The notes under the pieces are model-generated. The model ran no database searches and was not told where the DNA came from. It saw nothing but the letters and a program-made list of their open reading frames with translations. Both the position numbers and the translations under genes were made by a program. Below are positions 40,169 through 49,647 of a stretch of 50,073 nt of DNA, one piece after another. The DNA is taken from assembly GCA_947166655.1 (NCBI GenBank), contig CAMVFC010000005.1:1-50073 (forward strand), in the 5' to 3' direction. Positions within the stretch are counted from its first letter, which is position 1. Every line of letters starts with the position of its first letter. Origin of the DNA: an uncultured Prevotellaceae bacterium. GTDB taxonomy: Bacteria; Bacteroidota; Bacteroidia; Bacteroidales; Bacteroidaceae.

Positions 40169-41821
40169 TTATTGAAGCAGTATCACCTGCGCTGTACTAT
40201 TGTCCATGCCCTTCATCGTAACGCCTGGACGCGGATCCCAGTTCGTGGGATCACAGACATAATAGAGCTTATCATCCAGCCGGAAGGCATTGCCATTGCC
40301 CATCGAAGGTGGCGTGTCGAACTGAACTGCCGTGGCCAGATGGCCCGCTGTGGAGCCTGGCGTCGAATAGTAGACCAATAGTACATCCCGTCCCAAGAGA
40401 TCACGGACGAGACGGGAGAACAGAATCGCATGGTCTTCGCAGTCGGAATACGGGTAGAACAACGTTTCCTCAGCAAAGAACGCGCGGTCTCTTCCCCAAG
40501 CTTTTTCATCCAGTCCATAGACCAGACTCGTCTCTGGGTCGTCATAGTGACGCGGCTGCACGAGGCTCAACAGCCTGCAGACCTGCTCATCAGCAGGAAG
40601 ACCTTGCAACTTTTCCTTCAGGTACGGGTAAATCTGCTGTTTCACCTCGTCGGCCAGCGGTGTGTTGGCATAGATCGCCCAGCGCGTCAACGCATTGTCA
40701 CCGATTTGCGACGACGGGTAGTCGTTGAAGTAGCGGATAAGGTTCTCGTTCACGCTCACCGTCATCTGCATCTCGGGATATTTGACCGAACGTACCACTC
40801 GCGACTTGGACCGAGAAGATTCCAATCGCGGTTCATCCATCAACATCAGCGAGAGCGGCTGTTCACGTTGATTGATAGCTTCCTCGCAGGTATGAATCGT
40901 CTTGACTCGCCGAAGGTCACCCGTCAACGTATAGAAGTTACGTTGCCCGATAATCCAGTAGCTACGGCCATAAATGGAGTGGCGTGTGTCATAGAGCATC
41001 ATCAACCGCCCTTCATCCTCGCCGAGGCGGATGCGATAACCCGACTGGCAGAAGATGTAGGCAGCCAAGAAAGTACTCTCGTTCGAATCTTCTCCGAATG
41101 CTGCATTACCCAACGCACGCAACATCTGCAGATAGCCCCAATCGCCCAACTTATACTCATCGCGCAAGGCGAGGCAGTCCTGTATGAGTCCTTCATAACG
41201 AGGGCGAGAGCAAAGCGTCCATGCCCCGGAAACATTAGCTGGCGTTGCCGACGGCAAATGAAGGGAATCCCGCAGATGCGCCATGTCCACCTTCATTTCT
41301 GTTCCGTAGTAATCGAATGTGAAAGGGTCGGAAGTCCATCCTATATCCTCTTGAAGCGGTTTCTCCTGTTGTTGAGAATGCTCCTTCACGGGCTTTTCTG
41401 CCTCCTTCTCAGGACGTTCCCGCTTTTTCACCATTGGTTCAGGGGGTTGCAAACCTCTGAAGAAATTACGAACCGAACTGATGATGCCCTGCACGCTGAA
41501 AGCCGCGGTCGGCGCCTCCTGTGTCCGCACGATTTGGTGCTCGGGGTTACGCATCTCCTCCAGCACCTCTTCCGGCAGACGCATCTCCTCCTTCGGTGCT
41601 TCTATCGGAGCCCGTCCCTCAATCGAACCCCACGCCTTGGCCAACACTTTGGCATAAGCCGCATTGCAACTGTCGCGGAAATTCGCATAGCGCGTATTCA
41701 CCTCGGTGCGATGTCTGTTGTAGAGGGCATTGATGCTGTCACGGTAACGATCCATGGCCGTCTGCGCCCCAAGAGAGGTACAGACAGCCATGGCTATGAT
41801 AAGAGCTGAAAGTCGTTTCAT
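40169..41821 (-). CDS. Exported transglutaminase-like protein
   Basis: A 550-residue protein with signal peptide (MKRLSALIIAMAVCTSLGAQ). An N-terminal helical charged region (about 20-110) is followed by a Pro/Glu/Lys-rich linker (about 115-150, KKRERPEKEAEKPVKE) and a long alpha/beta part. Near the C-terminus YSDCEDHAILFSRLV (Cys about 460), GHLATAVQF (His about 495) and CDPTNWD (Asp about 523) match the Cys-His-Asp order of transglutaminase-like cysteine peptidases. Substrate unknown; a protein-processing or crosslinking role in the envelope is inference. The ATG at 41821 is used; a GTG six nt upstream is less likely. It overlaps nothing but is only 7 nt after 41829-42449, so the two are co-transcribed. 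Confidence 0.8.
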   Translation of the reverse strand: MKRLSALIIAMAVCTSLGAQTAMDRYRDSINALYNRHRTEVNTRYANFRDSCNAAYAKVLAKAWGSIEGRAPIEAPKEEMRLPEEVLEEMRNPEHQIVRTQEAPTAAFSVQGIISSVRNFFRGLQPPEPMVKKRERPEKEAEKPVKEHSQQQEKPLQEDIGWTSDPFTFDYYGTEMKVDMAHLRDSLHLPSATPANVSGAWTLCSRPRYEGLIQDCLALRDEYKLGDWGYLQMLRALGNAAFGEDSNESTFLAAYIFCQSGYRIRLGEDEGRLMMLYDTRHSIYGRSYWIIGQRNFYTLTGDLRRVKTIHTCEEAINQREQPLSLMLMDEPRLESSRSKSRVVRSVKYPEMQMTVSVNENLIRYFNDYPSSQIGDNALTRWAIYANTPLADEVKQQIYPYLKEKLQGLPADEQVCRLLSLVQPRHYDDPETSLVYGLDEKAWGRDRAFFAEETLFYPYSDCEDHAILFSRLVRDLLGRDVLLVYYSTPGSTAGHLATAVQFDTPPSMGNGNAFRLDDKLYYVCDPTNWDPRPGVTMKGMDNSTAQVILLQ

Positions 41822-41828
41822 ACGCACA

Positions 41829-42449
41829 CTATTTTACCGGAGCGCCAGCAGCATTCACCAACGATTCCCGCGTGCCTTGACCGAACTTCGTCTTTTCCAA
41901 GACAGCCTGCATCGCTTCCTTACGAACCTGCTGGGCCTTGCTTTCGTCCACGAGGAAATATGTCTGCATCTCGTAGTAGCCTGGGTTATTCTTGCTTTCA
42001 CGGATGACGCTGTACTTCTCTTGGAGCTGACCGCCGATGCTCTGCTGTATCTTACTGGAGAACATCGAGTTGAAATCCTCGACCTCCTTCTTTTCGATGC
42101 TCTTGAGTTCATCGGTCACCATGCCTTCCACCTGACTGCTCGTTTTCTGTGCATAACTGCGGGCTGCATCCACCAAAGTCTTCTGATGAAGCAATGTCTT
42201 ATTGGCGCTGTTGTCACCGTTACCCATCTGCTCCGTGTAGTTTCCGCCCGTGCGAAGCAGCTTGTCGTAGTAGTCATAGAGCACCATATCCAGCGTCTGC
42301 GACGTGCCGAACAGTTCCCACCCGCCTTTCTTCAGCTCCTTCTTCTTGGCCTTGATAGCCTGATTGATAGCCTTTTCCACAGGGTCTGCTGCATAAAGCG
42401 TGGCCGATGCCGTCAGCACCGCCAGCATAAGAATCAAAATCTTTTTCAT
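41829..42449 (-). CDS. Small exported protein of unknown function
   Basis: A 206-residue protein with signal peptide (MKKILILMLAVLTASATLYA). The mature part is helical and charged: AINQAIKAKKKELKKGGWELFG, then TLDMVLYDYYDKLL, ARSYAQKTSSQVEGM and a C-terminal KAQQVRKEAMQAVLEKT. The pattern, with AR.YA..TSSQVEG followed by YF.VDES, is reminiscent of LPP20/FlgO-like periplasmic proteins, but I would not name it on that basis. It sits between the formylglycine-enzyme-like lipoprotein (184-nt gap) and the transglutaminase-like gene (7 nt). Confidence 0.75.
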   Translation of the reverse strand: MKKILILMLAVLTASATLYAADPVEKAINQAIKAKKKELKKGGWELFGTSQTLDMVLYDYYDKLLRTGGNYTEQMGNGDNSANKTLLHQKTLVDAARSYAQKTSSQVEGMVTDELKSIEKKEVEDFNSMFSSKIQQSIGGQLQEKYSVIRESKNNPGYYEMQTYFLVDESKAQQVRKEAMQAVLEKTKFGQGTRESLVNAAGAPVK

Positions 42450-42633
42450 AGTTTAACTTGTATTAATTTTACTATTAACTTATTATAACGAATCTGCATT
42501 TGTATCGCCTTATGATACACTCTTTTTGTTTCATCTGAAGGAACTACATATAGTCCTTCAAACAACCCTCAGCTACTGCGTCAAGGACATGTTCCTCACA
42601 CAAAGCCAACACTGGTCAATTTATAAAGGAGGG

Positions 42634-44142
42634 CTAAAGAGCAAGACGAAAACCTATTCTAGCCGTATAAGAAGAGGGCGACAGACTCCAACGATTTGCC
42701 ACTCGACAGTCTTTTTCCCCGTTTTTTGCACCAATACCTCCACCACGTATCACGCGATTCGTACCTATATCTGGGCCCATTGGGTTTGTATTCGAAGTAT
42801 TGGCATAATAGTTTTCGTCATACCAATCAGCACACCATTCCCACACATTTCCACTCATTTGATAAAAGCCCAATTCATTAGCCAATAGAGCTTTCACCGA
42901 ATTGGCAGGAGTTGCAGAATAATAACCTTCTATATAATCAGCGACTTCATTAGCTTTGTTACTCCCCGCGTATATATATCCCTTCGATTGATTGCCCCCA
43001 TGTGCAGCAAACTCCCATTCAGCCTCCGTTGGAAGTCGGAACTGCGAGCCCGTAATATAATTAAACTTCATGAGAAAATTCTGGCAATCATCATAGCTAA
43101 TGTAATAGGCGGGATAATTATCACCCATTCCATAAGATGTGCTCCATTGACGTCCTTTAGCGGGCGACTGCCCCATCACAGCATACCATAGTGCTTGAGT
43201 CACCTCGGTCTCACCCATGAAATAATCCTTGGTCAACGTTACTTGATGAACAGGCTTCTCATCATCTTCACCATCTTCAGAACCCATCTGGAATGTTCCG
43301 GCTTCCACCTTAATCATTTTAAACAGAACTCCACCAACCATAAAGATCCTCTCCACATTTGTAACAGACCTCCATCCATTTGAATCATCTTTTGTGGGAA
43401 TATCAACGAACCCACTTTTACCTTTTGCCAAGACTGACGTATCGAAACGTTTGTAACAATAAAGTTTATTATCCTCATCTTCCACAAGAAGCTGACGAGC
43501 AGAATCATCAATAAACGATGTATATACATAAGGAGTAAATCCATCACTCCCTACAGTAAGCGTAAAATAGCTGCCGATTTGCCAAAGCGAATCATTTATG
43601 ACGTCATAGCGATTACTCCATTTCATGCCTGATAATGTAAAAGTGCATCCTACAGGTCCACGGAAACGTATGCGCCCTGTCATAGGTGCTAGATGTGCTT
43701 TTAAAGTGATTGACCCATCATTGAAAAAATAGGTAGCTAAAGAATCTTCATAGGGCGCAGCCAAGTGTGAAATGCTTATCTCTTCAGAATTGTCTGTCTC
43801 TTGGCCTTCAAAGTAATAAACCTTACATTTATTTAATTCACCTTTGGTAATTACTCCATAATAATTCATTTTCCATTCACCTGTCTGGCTGTTATAAACA
43901 GCCTTGCCATCAACCCGTCCCTCATCAGTCTGGAACTGGATGTAAATCTTCTCACCATCTTTCCAAGCGGAAGTGGCGGCACGAGTCTGAGCGTCAAAAC
44001 GCTGAATATCGCCTTCAAAACGGAGAGTTGCTGTGTGAAGTGTGCGATCTTCATTATGGGTCGTCATTTCCTCCACATCAGATGAACAGGCAGCAAACAA
44101 CAGCAAACCTGCTGCAAATAAAGAATAAAATAAAGTCTTCAT
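42634..44142 (-). CDS. Lipoprotein with fimbrillin-like N-domain and a formylglycine-enzyme-like (SUMF1) C-domain
   Basis: A 502-residue lipoprotein (lipobox LFAAC, then SSDVEE). Residues about 30-270 form a beta domain like those of fimbrillin-type proteins and clearly related to the next gene upstream: LAPMTGRIRFRG and DGFTPYVYTSFIDDSARQL have counterparts there. Residues about 280-502 are an FGE/SUMF1-like domain: VEAGTFQMGSEDG, DYFMGETEVTQALW, FRLPTEAEWEFAAHGG, MSGNVWEWCADWYDE and CRVANRWSLSP...RIGFRL. True FGE uses a Cys pair in the RGGS...C....C loop; here that loop reads RGGGIGAKNGEKDC and lacks it, so binding rather than catalysis is likely. It lies 29 nt after 44172. Confidence 0.85.
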   Translation of the reverse strand: MKTLFYSLFAAGLLLFAACSSDVEEMTTHNEDRTLHTATLRFEGDIQRFDAQTRAATSAWKDGEKIYIQFQTDEGRVDGKAVYNSQTGEWKMNYYGVITKGELNKCKVYYFEGQETDNSEEISISHLAAPYEDSLATYFFNDGSITLKAHLAPMTGRIRFRGPVGCTFTLSGMKWSNRYDVINDSLWQIGSYFTLTVGSDGFTPYVYTSFIDDSARQLLVEDEDNKLYCYKRFDTSVLAKGKSGFVDIPTKDDSNGWRSVTNVERIFMVGGVLFKMIKVEAGTFQMGSEDGEDDEKPVHQVTLTKDYFMGETEVTQALWYAVMGQSPAKGRQWSTSYGMGDNYPAYYISYDDCQNFLMKFNYITGSQFRLPTEAEWEFAAHGGNQSKGYIYAGSNKANEVADYIEGYYSATPANSVKALLANELGFYQMSGNVWEWCADWYDENYYANTSNTNPMGPDIGTNRVIRGGGIGAKNGEKDCRVANRWSLSPSSYTARIGFRLAL

Positions 44143-44171
44143 AATTCTTTCATTTTACAAAGTTCTATTTT

Positions 44172-45377
44172 TCAGTTCCAGTTCTCGTCTTCAGGATAAG
44201 TCACACGATCCACATCGACTTGCGTATTTGGAGCATCATTCCAGTTTTCCTCTGAGTTCCATTCATCGTGTTCAATGCTAGTGACTTCTTCGTAGACAGT
44301 CGTAAAAGAGATTTCTTCACTGTAGGAGATACCGATTTCATTGACAGCATATGCCCGAGCGAAATAAGTGGTTTCGGGCGTGAGTCCAGCGATCTGGGAA
44401 CTGAGAGAGGTCTGTGTTCCACATTCCACTTTACGGTCTGTCACGGTAGGCGTTTCGTGCGTGGCAATCACAAAGCCTGTGTCAGATAAATGTCCTCCAC
44501 CTGTAGAAGTGATAGTAGCCGTCAGTGTCGCACGCGCACCACGGATATCAGAGGCTACCGGTTTGCTGATAGTTGCAAAGGTGATTTGTTCGCCTAAATT
44601 GTTAACCAGCGTCCAGCCATCGTGACTCTCAACTGTGGGAATGGTGACATAGCCACTAGTGCCTGCTTGCATGACTCCCTCACCGAAGGTGCGCCCCAAC
44701 CCACTCCCGGCGGTCAGGTCAAAGATGAGTTGACGCTTCTGTTCATCGGCGAAGGCACCATAATAATAAGGTGTATAGCCGTCGGCAGCACAAGTGGCGG
44801 TTAGTTTATTGGGAGTAAGTCCGAATTTGTGGGTCTTTAGGTCAAAGAAGCTTGCGAAGGCCAGTCCTGTGACAGTGCATGTCTGTCCTTCTTGTCCCTT
44901 GAAACGGATACGGCCCAAGGCTGGTGAGAACTGAGCCTGCACAGTCAACATATCATCGTACATCTGATAGGTCGCTACGACGTCGGTATATATACGGGTC
45001 TGCTGGGTTAGGGCAATTTCCATGTTTGAGATTTCTCCTTCAGCAAGGAAAAAAGCAAGCTGGCATCGACCGTTTTCTGTTTCTGAAAGAGCCTTGGACG
45101 GAGTGATTTTCCAAAGGTTTGTGGCCATATCAAAAACGGCAGTCCCAGTTATATCTGCATTGTCCTGATGAAAGAGGATGTACAGTTTATCCTTATCCGC
45201 AAAAGTATAGGAGCTGCTACGCGTATCCTGACCATGAAAACCAGCGATGCTGGCATCAAGGCGCATCAGATATGTTACCCGACCTTCGGAAAGGATGTTT
45301 TCTGCATTGTCCTTACAAGCACTGACTAAAGATAAGATTACCATAAAAGGCAATAGACAGTATAAATATTTTTTCAT
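44172..45377 (-). CDS. Lipoprotein with fimbrillin-like N-domain and one FnIII-like domain
   Basis: A 401-residue lipoprotein (lipobox LVSAC, then KDNAEN). The N-terminal domain (about 25-270) is a paralogue of that in the 42634-44142 product: FSPALGRIRFKGQEG, DGYTPYYYGAFADEQKRQL and GTSGYVTIPT align with it. Residues about 275-365 form one FnIII-like repeat (GFVIATHETPTV...LTPETTYFARAYAVNE) that matches those of the next upstream gene. The protein ends in an acidic, Trp/Asn-rich tail (EHDEWNSEENWND...EDENWN). The ATG at 45377 is chosen for the lipoprotein signal. It follows 45398-47611 by 20 nt, so co-transcription is almost certain. Function unknown; a surface subunit is likely. Confidence 0.8.
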   Translation of the reverse strand: MKKYLYCLLPFMVILSLVSACKDNAENILSEGRVTYLMRLDASIAGFHGQDTRSSSYTFADKDKLYILFHQDNADITGTAVFDMATNLWKITPSKALSETENGRCQLAFFLAEGEISNMEIALTQQTRIYTDVVATYQMYDDMLTVQAQFSPALGRIRFKGQEGQTCTVTGLAFASFFDLKTHKFGLTPNKLTATCAADGYTPYYYGAFADEQKRQLIFDLTAGSGLGRTFGEGVMQAGTSGYVTIPTVESHDGWTLVNNLGEQITFATISKPVASDIRGARATLTATITSTGGGHLSDTGFVIATHETPTVTDRKVECGTQTSLSSQIAGLTPETTYFARAYAVNEIGISYSEEISFTTVYEEVTSIEHDEWNSEENWNDAPNTQVDVDRVTYPEDENWN

Positions 45378-45397
45378 TTTAGTGAACTTTATGTTGG

Positions 45398-47611
45398 TTA
45401 TTGAGCATCCCAAGAAGTGTCGTCTGAATAGTCATCAAGGTCAATCTTAGTGTCTCCTTTCCGTTCCTTTGTTACAAATATCTCTTCTTCGCTATAAGCC
45501 ACTCCCTTTTCGTTCTCTGCAAAAGCACGAACATAGTAAGTGGTCTGAGGTTCAAGGGAAGAGGTAGTGGCGTTTAGGGAGGTCACCTTTCCACAATTAA
45601 GGACTACGTCGGAAATAGTCGGATTAGGCGTTGGAGAGTAGCAAAAGCCTGCCCGCCTCAAGGTGCCATTGCCCAAGGATGTAACGCTGGATACAAAGGT
45701 CGCTTTTTTCGAGGTAACGTTCGTGACAGAGAGGGCAGAAAGAATCGGTAGGGTTATTTCATAGGTTGTCTGAAATTCAACTTGTTCTCCATAGTTGGTG
45801 CCACGTTCGTTGCAGACGTATGCACGGACATAATAATGGGTATTCTCTTTTAATCCTGAGAGTACGGCACTAAAATTAATGGAGGACAAGTCACAACTGA
45901 CATGGCTGTCTGAGATAGTAGGATTCGCGGTTGTGGAATAACAGAAACCACAGGCACTCAGCTTACCACCACCATCGCTTGTCACAGAAGCGCTTAATTT
46001 GGCTGTGTTTAGACCAACTTCAGAGACAATAGTCGCTGATGCCTGAGGCAGTTTAACCTCCGCCATGGTTTTGAACTCCACATCCTGCCCATAAAATGTT
46101 TCACCCGTTACAGCAATGACATAGGCCCTGACATGATAATTAGTCTGCTCATGGAGTTCTGTCATCTTCAGGCTGAAATCTTCAGAGTTACTATCACTGG
46201 CTACATGATTATTGGCTAATGTAGGATTACTCTGTATATCCCAGCAAATTCCGCATTCGCGGATTGTATTACCTTGGAGTTCCAATATACGTCCACCGCA
46301 AGTAGCTTCGTTATAAGTAATGCTACTGACATCGCTTGTCGTAACCTTTATCTCACCAACTGCAGTAGTAAATTGAATAACATTGCCATAGTTGACGCCA
46401 TAAACATTACGTGCATAAGCACGCACATAATATAAAGTTCCTGGATTAAGGCCAGACAGTGTAGATACGAAACTACCCGTCTCTGACCTAGAACCCAGTT
46501 CCGTCTTGGGACCGTCTATTGTAGGTTCATTATTTTGGCTGCTCCATACATGTCCATACTGGGTGACCCCTGACTCGTGCCCGAGTTCGATGAGGTTACC
46601 TGCCACGACAGCACCTGATGAAGTTAATTGCGAAACAGTACCCGTTTCTACCCTAGGACGACCAGCTGAAACATCGGTAGTAAAACGTTCCTCACGGCTG
46701 CTATAAACCGTACCCTCGGCATTGGAGGCAAAAGCACGAACATAATAGGTTGTATTGGGTTCAAGGGTGGAGGCACTAAACGTATAGACTTGTTGGGGAC
46801 TGTCTGTCGCGCCCAAATCCTGATGGAAACCCTGCTCTAAGGAAGGGTTATGCTGGGAACTCCAACAAAAGCCATGGGCGGTAACGCGAGATGTTCCGAT
46901 TCTTACTAAGGAACCACTGAACGTTGCGGCTACATCTGTCACTCCATCAACACCAAGCATGGATACTTGAGGGAGGGAGGCTCCAGCAACAGCTACGGCA
47001 ACATTAAAACGAACTGTTTGACTTCCACCATCTTTGGAAGTAACAATTATTGTGTTATTATAAGTCCCTTTGGCTAGGGTTGAACGATCAATAGTTACTA
47101 CCACTGATGCCTTCATCCCTGTTTGGATGGTTCCGGATGTCGGGGTACATACCAACCACTCAGTATCCTCTGATATATGCCATTCAAGAAGAGCCTTACC
47201 CGTATTTTGAATGTCAAAACTGAGGTTTGTGTCAGTGGAACCAAAGTCCAACAATAGCGGGCTGACAGAAAGAGAAGAGTTGGCTCGGTTCAGAGAGAAA
47301 TCAAGCGTTGAAGTCTGACCAACACGTACAGTCACTTTTTTAGAATCTGTAACATAGTTTGTTTTGCTAGCTTGTACTTCATAAGTGCCTTGCTCTACGC
47401 CACTGAAATAGAAATGACCATCTGTTCCAGTTGTGGTACTGAGGTTCAAACCGGTAATAGTAACATTAACTCCCTGGAGGGGAACACCTTCTTGATAGGA
47501 ATCATAGATGGTACCTGAGATATTACCTGTCGTATCTACAGGGTCGGACTTGCAAGACATTAAAAAACAAGTCAACAAAGAGAGAATTGATAATAATAAC
47601 TTGTGTTTCAT
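45398..47611 (-). CDS. Multi-FnIII lipoprotein with carboxypeptidase-regulatory-like and BACON domains
   Basis: A 737-residue lipoprotein (lipobox LMSC at 17-20). Domain order: carboxypeptidase-regulatory-like beta sandwich (about 28-108, GNISGTIYDSYQEG...TGTDGHFYF), BACON domain (about 112-207, LSVSPLLLDFGSTDTN, a Bacteroidetes carbohydrate/mucin-associated fold), then five FnIII-like repeats of about 100 residues. Each repeat has a GFCWS/GFCYS...NPT motif and a LxPxTxYYVRAFAxN motif and ends F.T. The C-terminus is short and acidic (DLDDYSDDTSWDAQ). It is a rod-like surface protein; binding partners unknown. Its position between the small membrane-anchored protein and the two fimbrillin-like lipoproteins suggests a shared assembly. 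Confidence 0.88.
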   Translation of the reverse strand: MKHKLLLSILSLLTCFLMSCKSDPVDTTGNISGTIYDSYQEGVPLQGVNVTITGLNLSTTTGTDGHFYFSGVEQGTYEVQASKTNYVTDSKKVTVRVGQTSTLDFSLNRANSSLSVSPLLLDFGSTDTNLSFDIQNTGKALLEWHISEDTEWLVCTPTSGTIQTGMKASVVVTIDRSTLAKGTYNNTIIVTSKDGGSQTVRFNVAVAVAGASLPQVSMLGVDGVTDVAATFSGSLVRIGTSRVTAHGFCWSSQHNPSLEQGFHQDLGATDSPQQVYTFSASTLEPNTTYYVRAFASNAEGTVYSSREERFTTDVSAGRPRVETGTVSQLTSSGAVVAGNLIELGHESGVTQYGHVWSSQNNEPTIDGPKTELGSRSETGSFVSTLSGLNPGTLYYVRAYARNVYGVNYGNVIQFTTAVGEIKVTTSDVSSITYNEATCGGRILELQGNTIRECGICWDIQSNPTLANNHVASDSNSEDFSLKMTELHEQTNYHVRAYVIAVTGETFYGQDVEFKTMAEVKLPQASATIVSEVGLNTAKLSASVTSDGGGKLSACGFCYSTTANPTISDSHVSCDLSSINFSAVLSGLKENTHYYVRAYVCNERGTNYGEQVEFQTTYEITLPILSALSVTNVTSKKATFVSSVTSLGNGTLRRAGFCYSPTPNPTISDVVLNCGKVTSLNATTSSLEPQTTYYVRAFAENEKGVAYSEEEIFVTKERKGDTKIDLDDYSDDTSWDAQ

Positions 47612-47660
47612 TATGATTATTTAAATATCTTTTTAACGGCCATATACGTGACGGTGATCT

Positions 47661-48584
47661 TTAGTATAGGAAAGCCAATGCGACACCGAGGCCAACAACA
47701 TTCGGTGTAGTGACGGCTTCAGGGCGAATAGCAAAGGAAGTGGAAGAAGATACTTTGATACGGGTAACACCAGGCGTAACAAACGCATCGACAACACTCC
47801 AGACAACTAGTGCAGCAGTGGCACCAACGGCAATATTACGTCCTGTTTCCCAGTTATTGGATTTCTTGCTCCAATCGCTAGCGAATTTAGGTTGCTCAAT
47901 GATGCGCGTCTGATAGTAGCTACGTCGATTCTCACACAAGACAATGCCGCCGACACACAGAGCGGCAGCGCCAAGCATAGCAAAGCCCTTTATCTTTTGT
48001 CCCTTATAGAGCTGACCAGCACCAGGAATGACGGACATTAATGCTGCACCAGTGCCATAGGAACCTGTTTTTTCGAAATGATCAAAGATAGGCTGAACGC
48101 CTCGCTCTGAGACTGCATAAAGTGCATAATATCGGCATTCTTGCTGGCCGCTGGGAAGAGACACGTATTCCCAATAGTCATCCACCATAGAGGCATAGAA
48201 AGACTCCGTTTCAAACGAGTTCTGAAAGGTCATGCGGAAGGTCTCATGCTCGCTTATCGTCCCATCCGCGACCTGACTCTCCATGTCGGTCTGAACCATT
48301 CCAGTCAGCTGATTACGTTTGCCAATAGCATCTGCCAATGATTTGATGCTCTGTTCTTTTAATATTTGCAAATTGTCACCTGCTGTCTTAATAGCCTTAA
48401 AATAGTAAGTATTATTGGTACGATGAGAGTTTAAAGAAGATTCCCCCTTACTTACCCATTGCGGACGGCTAACAAGACGACTACCTGCCATAGCTGGAAT
48501 CACAGCAGACAGAATCGTCATAATAAAAACCATAATCCTCACAAATAAAGAAACTTTCATCTCCATATTCTTAGGGTTAAACAT
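47661..48584 (-). CDS. Exported membrane-anchored protein of unknown function (DUF5683-like segment)
   Basis: A protein of about 307 residues with an N-terminal hydrophobic signal (VSLFVRIMVFIMTILSAVIPAMAG). The first half is soluble, with QILKEQSIKSLADAIGKR and repeated aromatic residues. Near 185-220 comes ALMSVIPGAGQLYKGQK plus a hydrophobic helix (GFAMLGAAALCVGGIVL), like the PGAGQxYxG motif of DUF5683/TM2-like proteins. Another hydrophobic segment lies near 255-280. I cannot name a function. ATG codons at 48584, 48566 and 48560 are all possible; 48584 is 18 nt after the upstream stop and has an AGAGG-like site, while 48560 gives the cleanest signal peptide. It lies 49 nt before the FnIII lipoprotein gene. 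Confidence 0.7.
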   Translation of the reverse strand: MFNPKNMEMKVSLFVRIMVFIMTILSAVIPAMAGSRLVSRPQWVSKGESSLNSHRTNNTYYFKAIKTAGDNLQILKEQSIKSLADAIGKRNQLTGMVQTDMESQVADGTISEHETFRMTFQNSFETESFYASMVDDYWEYVSLPSGQQECRYYALYAVSERGVQPIFDHFEKTGSYGTGAALMSVIPGAGQLYKGQKIKGFAMLGAAALCVGGIVLCENRRSYYQTRIIEQPKFASDWSKKSNNWETGRNIAVGATAALVVWSVVDAFVTPGVTRIKVSSSTSFAIRPEAVTTPNVVGLGVALAFLY

Positions 48585-48602
48585 TTCCAAGCGCCTCTGG
48601 AT

Positions 48603-49529
48603 TTATGGTGCCACAAGGCTTATTGTTATGTTACGATGCTCATGCACCATGTCTTTATCATGTGTCAGCAATTTGCCCAACCATTGATAAAAGGCTTCTG
48701 CCGATAATTCGGGATGTAAATCATAGGTATAACCATCAACCGTGCGCTTATCTCGGCCCTTCATCGGAGCTTGCTTAAAGGCGTTGGGCGAGAATAATAC
48801 GTGAATGGTACAAAACTCCACATCCCCATAAGGGATTAAGCGAATAGCTTCCGGTGCCCGCATGCCATCCTGATTGTCATGATCGCGAGAGAAGAATACA
48901 TATTCTTTTCCGCCTTTTATGCGATAGATTCCCGTGCTTTCCAGATCGTGCGGAATGAGACATTCAGCCTTCTCTTTTCCATCAATGAGGTACACAGCAA
49001 GAAAGCCATCACATGGAGCTGTGAAAGACATATAAAGTCTGTCATTCTCATAGAACTCTCTCGCATCTGCATGATCCTCTGTACTATTACGCATAAGATG
49101 CCAATCCAATGAAATCCTATGACTATCTATCTCTCGGACCTTTCCTTTTACACGGCAGACAATCGTCCAAACGTCGTTTGCATCGTCATATTCGGGGCGT
49201 CCATACCATGGTTCTTTCACATCAGCTAACCATTCTCCTCGCAATTCACTGAAAGTGATACTATGGAAGTTTGAAGCAGTCTTTGTTCCGTCTCTATTTG
49301 CTTCGCTCTGTTCCATAACGTTGATCTCGGAATCAAGCACGCCGCTGAAAGCCTTCTGTATCGCCGCACGTTTTGCTGCCTCATAAGCAGCTCTTTTAGC
49401 TTGATTAAGCGTTACATCCGAAGTATAGTAATACTTGTGTTCCAACTCAACCGTCTTCACCGTTTGCCCATATGTCCAGGTGGACAGGGCAAAGGTGAAA
49501 AGGAACAGTATCTGACGTAAAACATTCAT
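48603..49529 (-). CDS. Exported DUF4384-like protein
   Basis: A 308-residue protein with signal peptide (MNVLRQILFLFTFALSTWTYG, then QTV). The N-terminal region (about 25-135) has the helical KRAAYEAAKRAAIQKAF segment and a beta part, like LPP20-type domains. Residues about 165-255 read RLYMSFTAPCDGFLAVYLIDG...ECLIPHDLESTG, the pattern of DUF4384, a periplasmic or surface beta domain in which 'fluid' binding functions are proposed but unproven. It is the first complete gene of the locus, downstream of the beta-barrel-like gene (118-nt gap with no clear promoter). Confidence 0.75.
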   Translation of the reverse strand: MNVLRQILFLFTFALSTWTYGQTVKTVELEHKYYYTSDVTLNQAKRAAYEAAKRAAIQKAFSGVLDSEINVMEQSEANRDGTKTASNFHSITFSELRGEWLADVKEPWYGRPEYDDANDVWTIVCRVKGKVREIDSHRISLDWHLMRNSTEDHADAREFYENDRLYMSFTAPCDGFLAVYLIDGKEKAECLIPHDLESTGIYRIKGGKEYVFFSRDHDNQDGMRAPEAIRLIPYGDVEFCTIHVLFSPNAFKQAPMKGRDKRTVDGYTYDLHPELSAEAFYQWLGKLLTHDKDMVHEHRNITISLVAP

Positions 49530-49647
49530 AATCTACTTCGTTAAAGCATATTCAACTTCAAAAGTCATATATACGCCTGTAAAAAAAATGAATTAGATAA
49601 TATCACCTCCTATGAGGATTAGGCACAGTGGCTGGAACTATCCTATT

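Noticed and set aside
42506..42559. Short hairpins in the gap between the 42449 and 42634 genes as a terminator
   Set aside because: Two small stems (GTATC..GATAC and a bulged GAAGG..CCTTC) are present, but no T tract follows on the minus strand, so I do not call a terminator.
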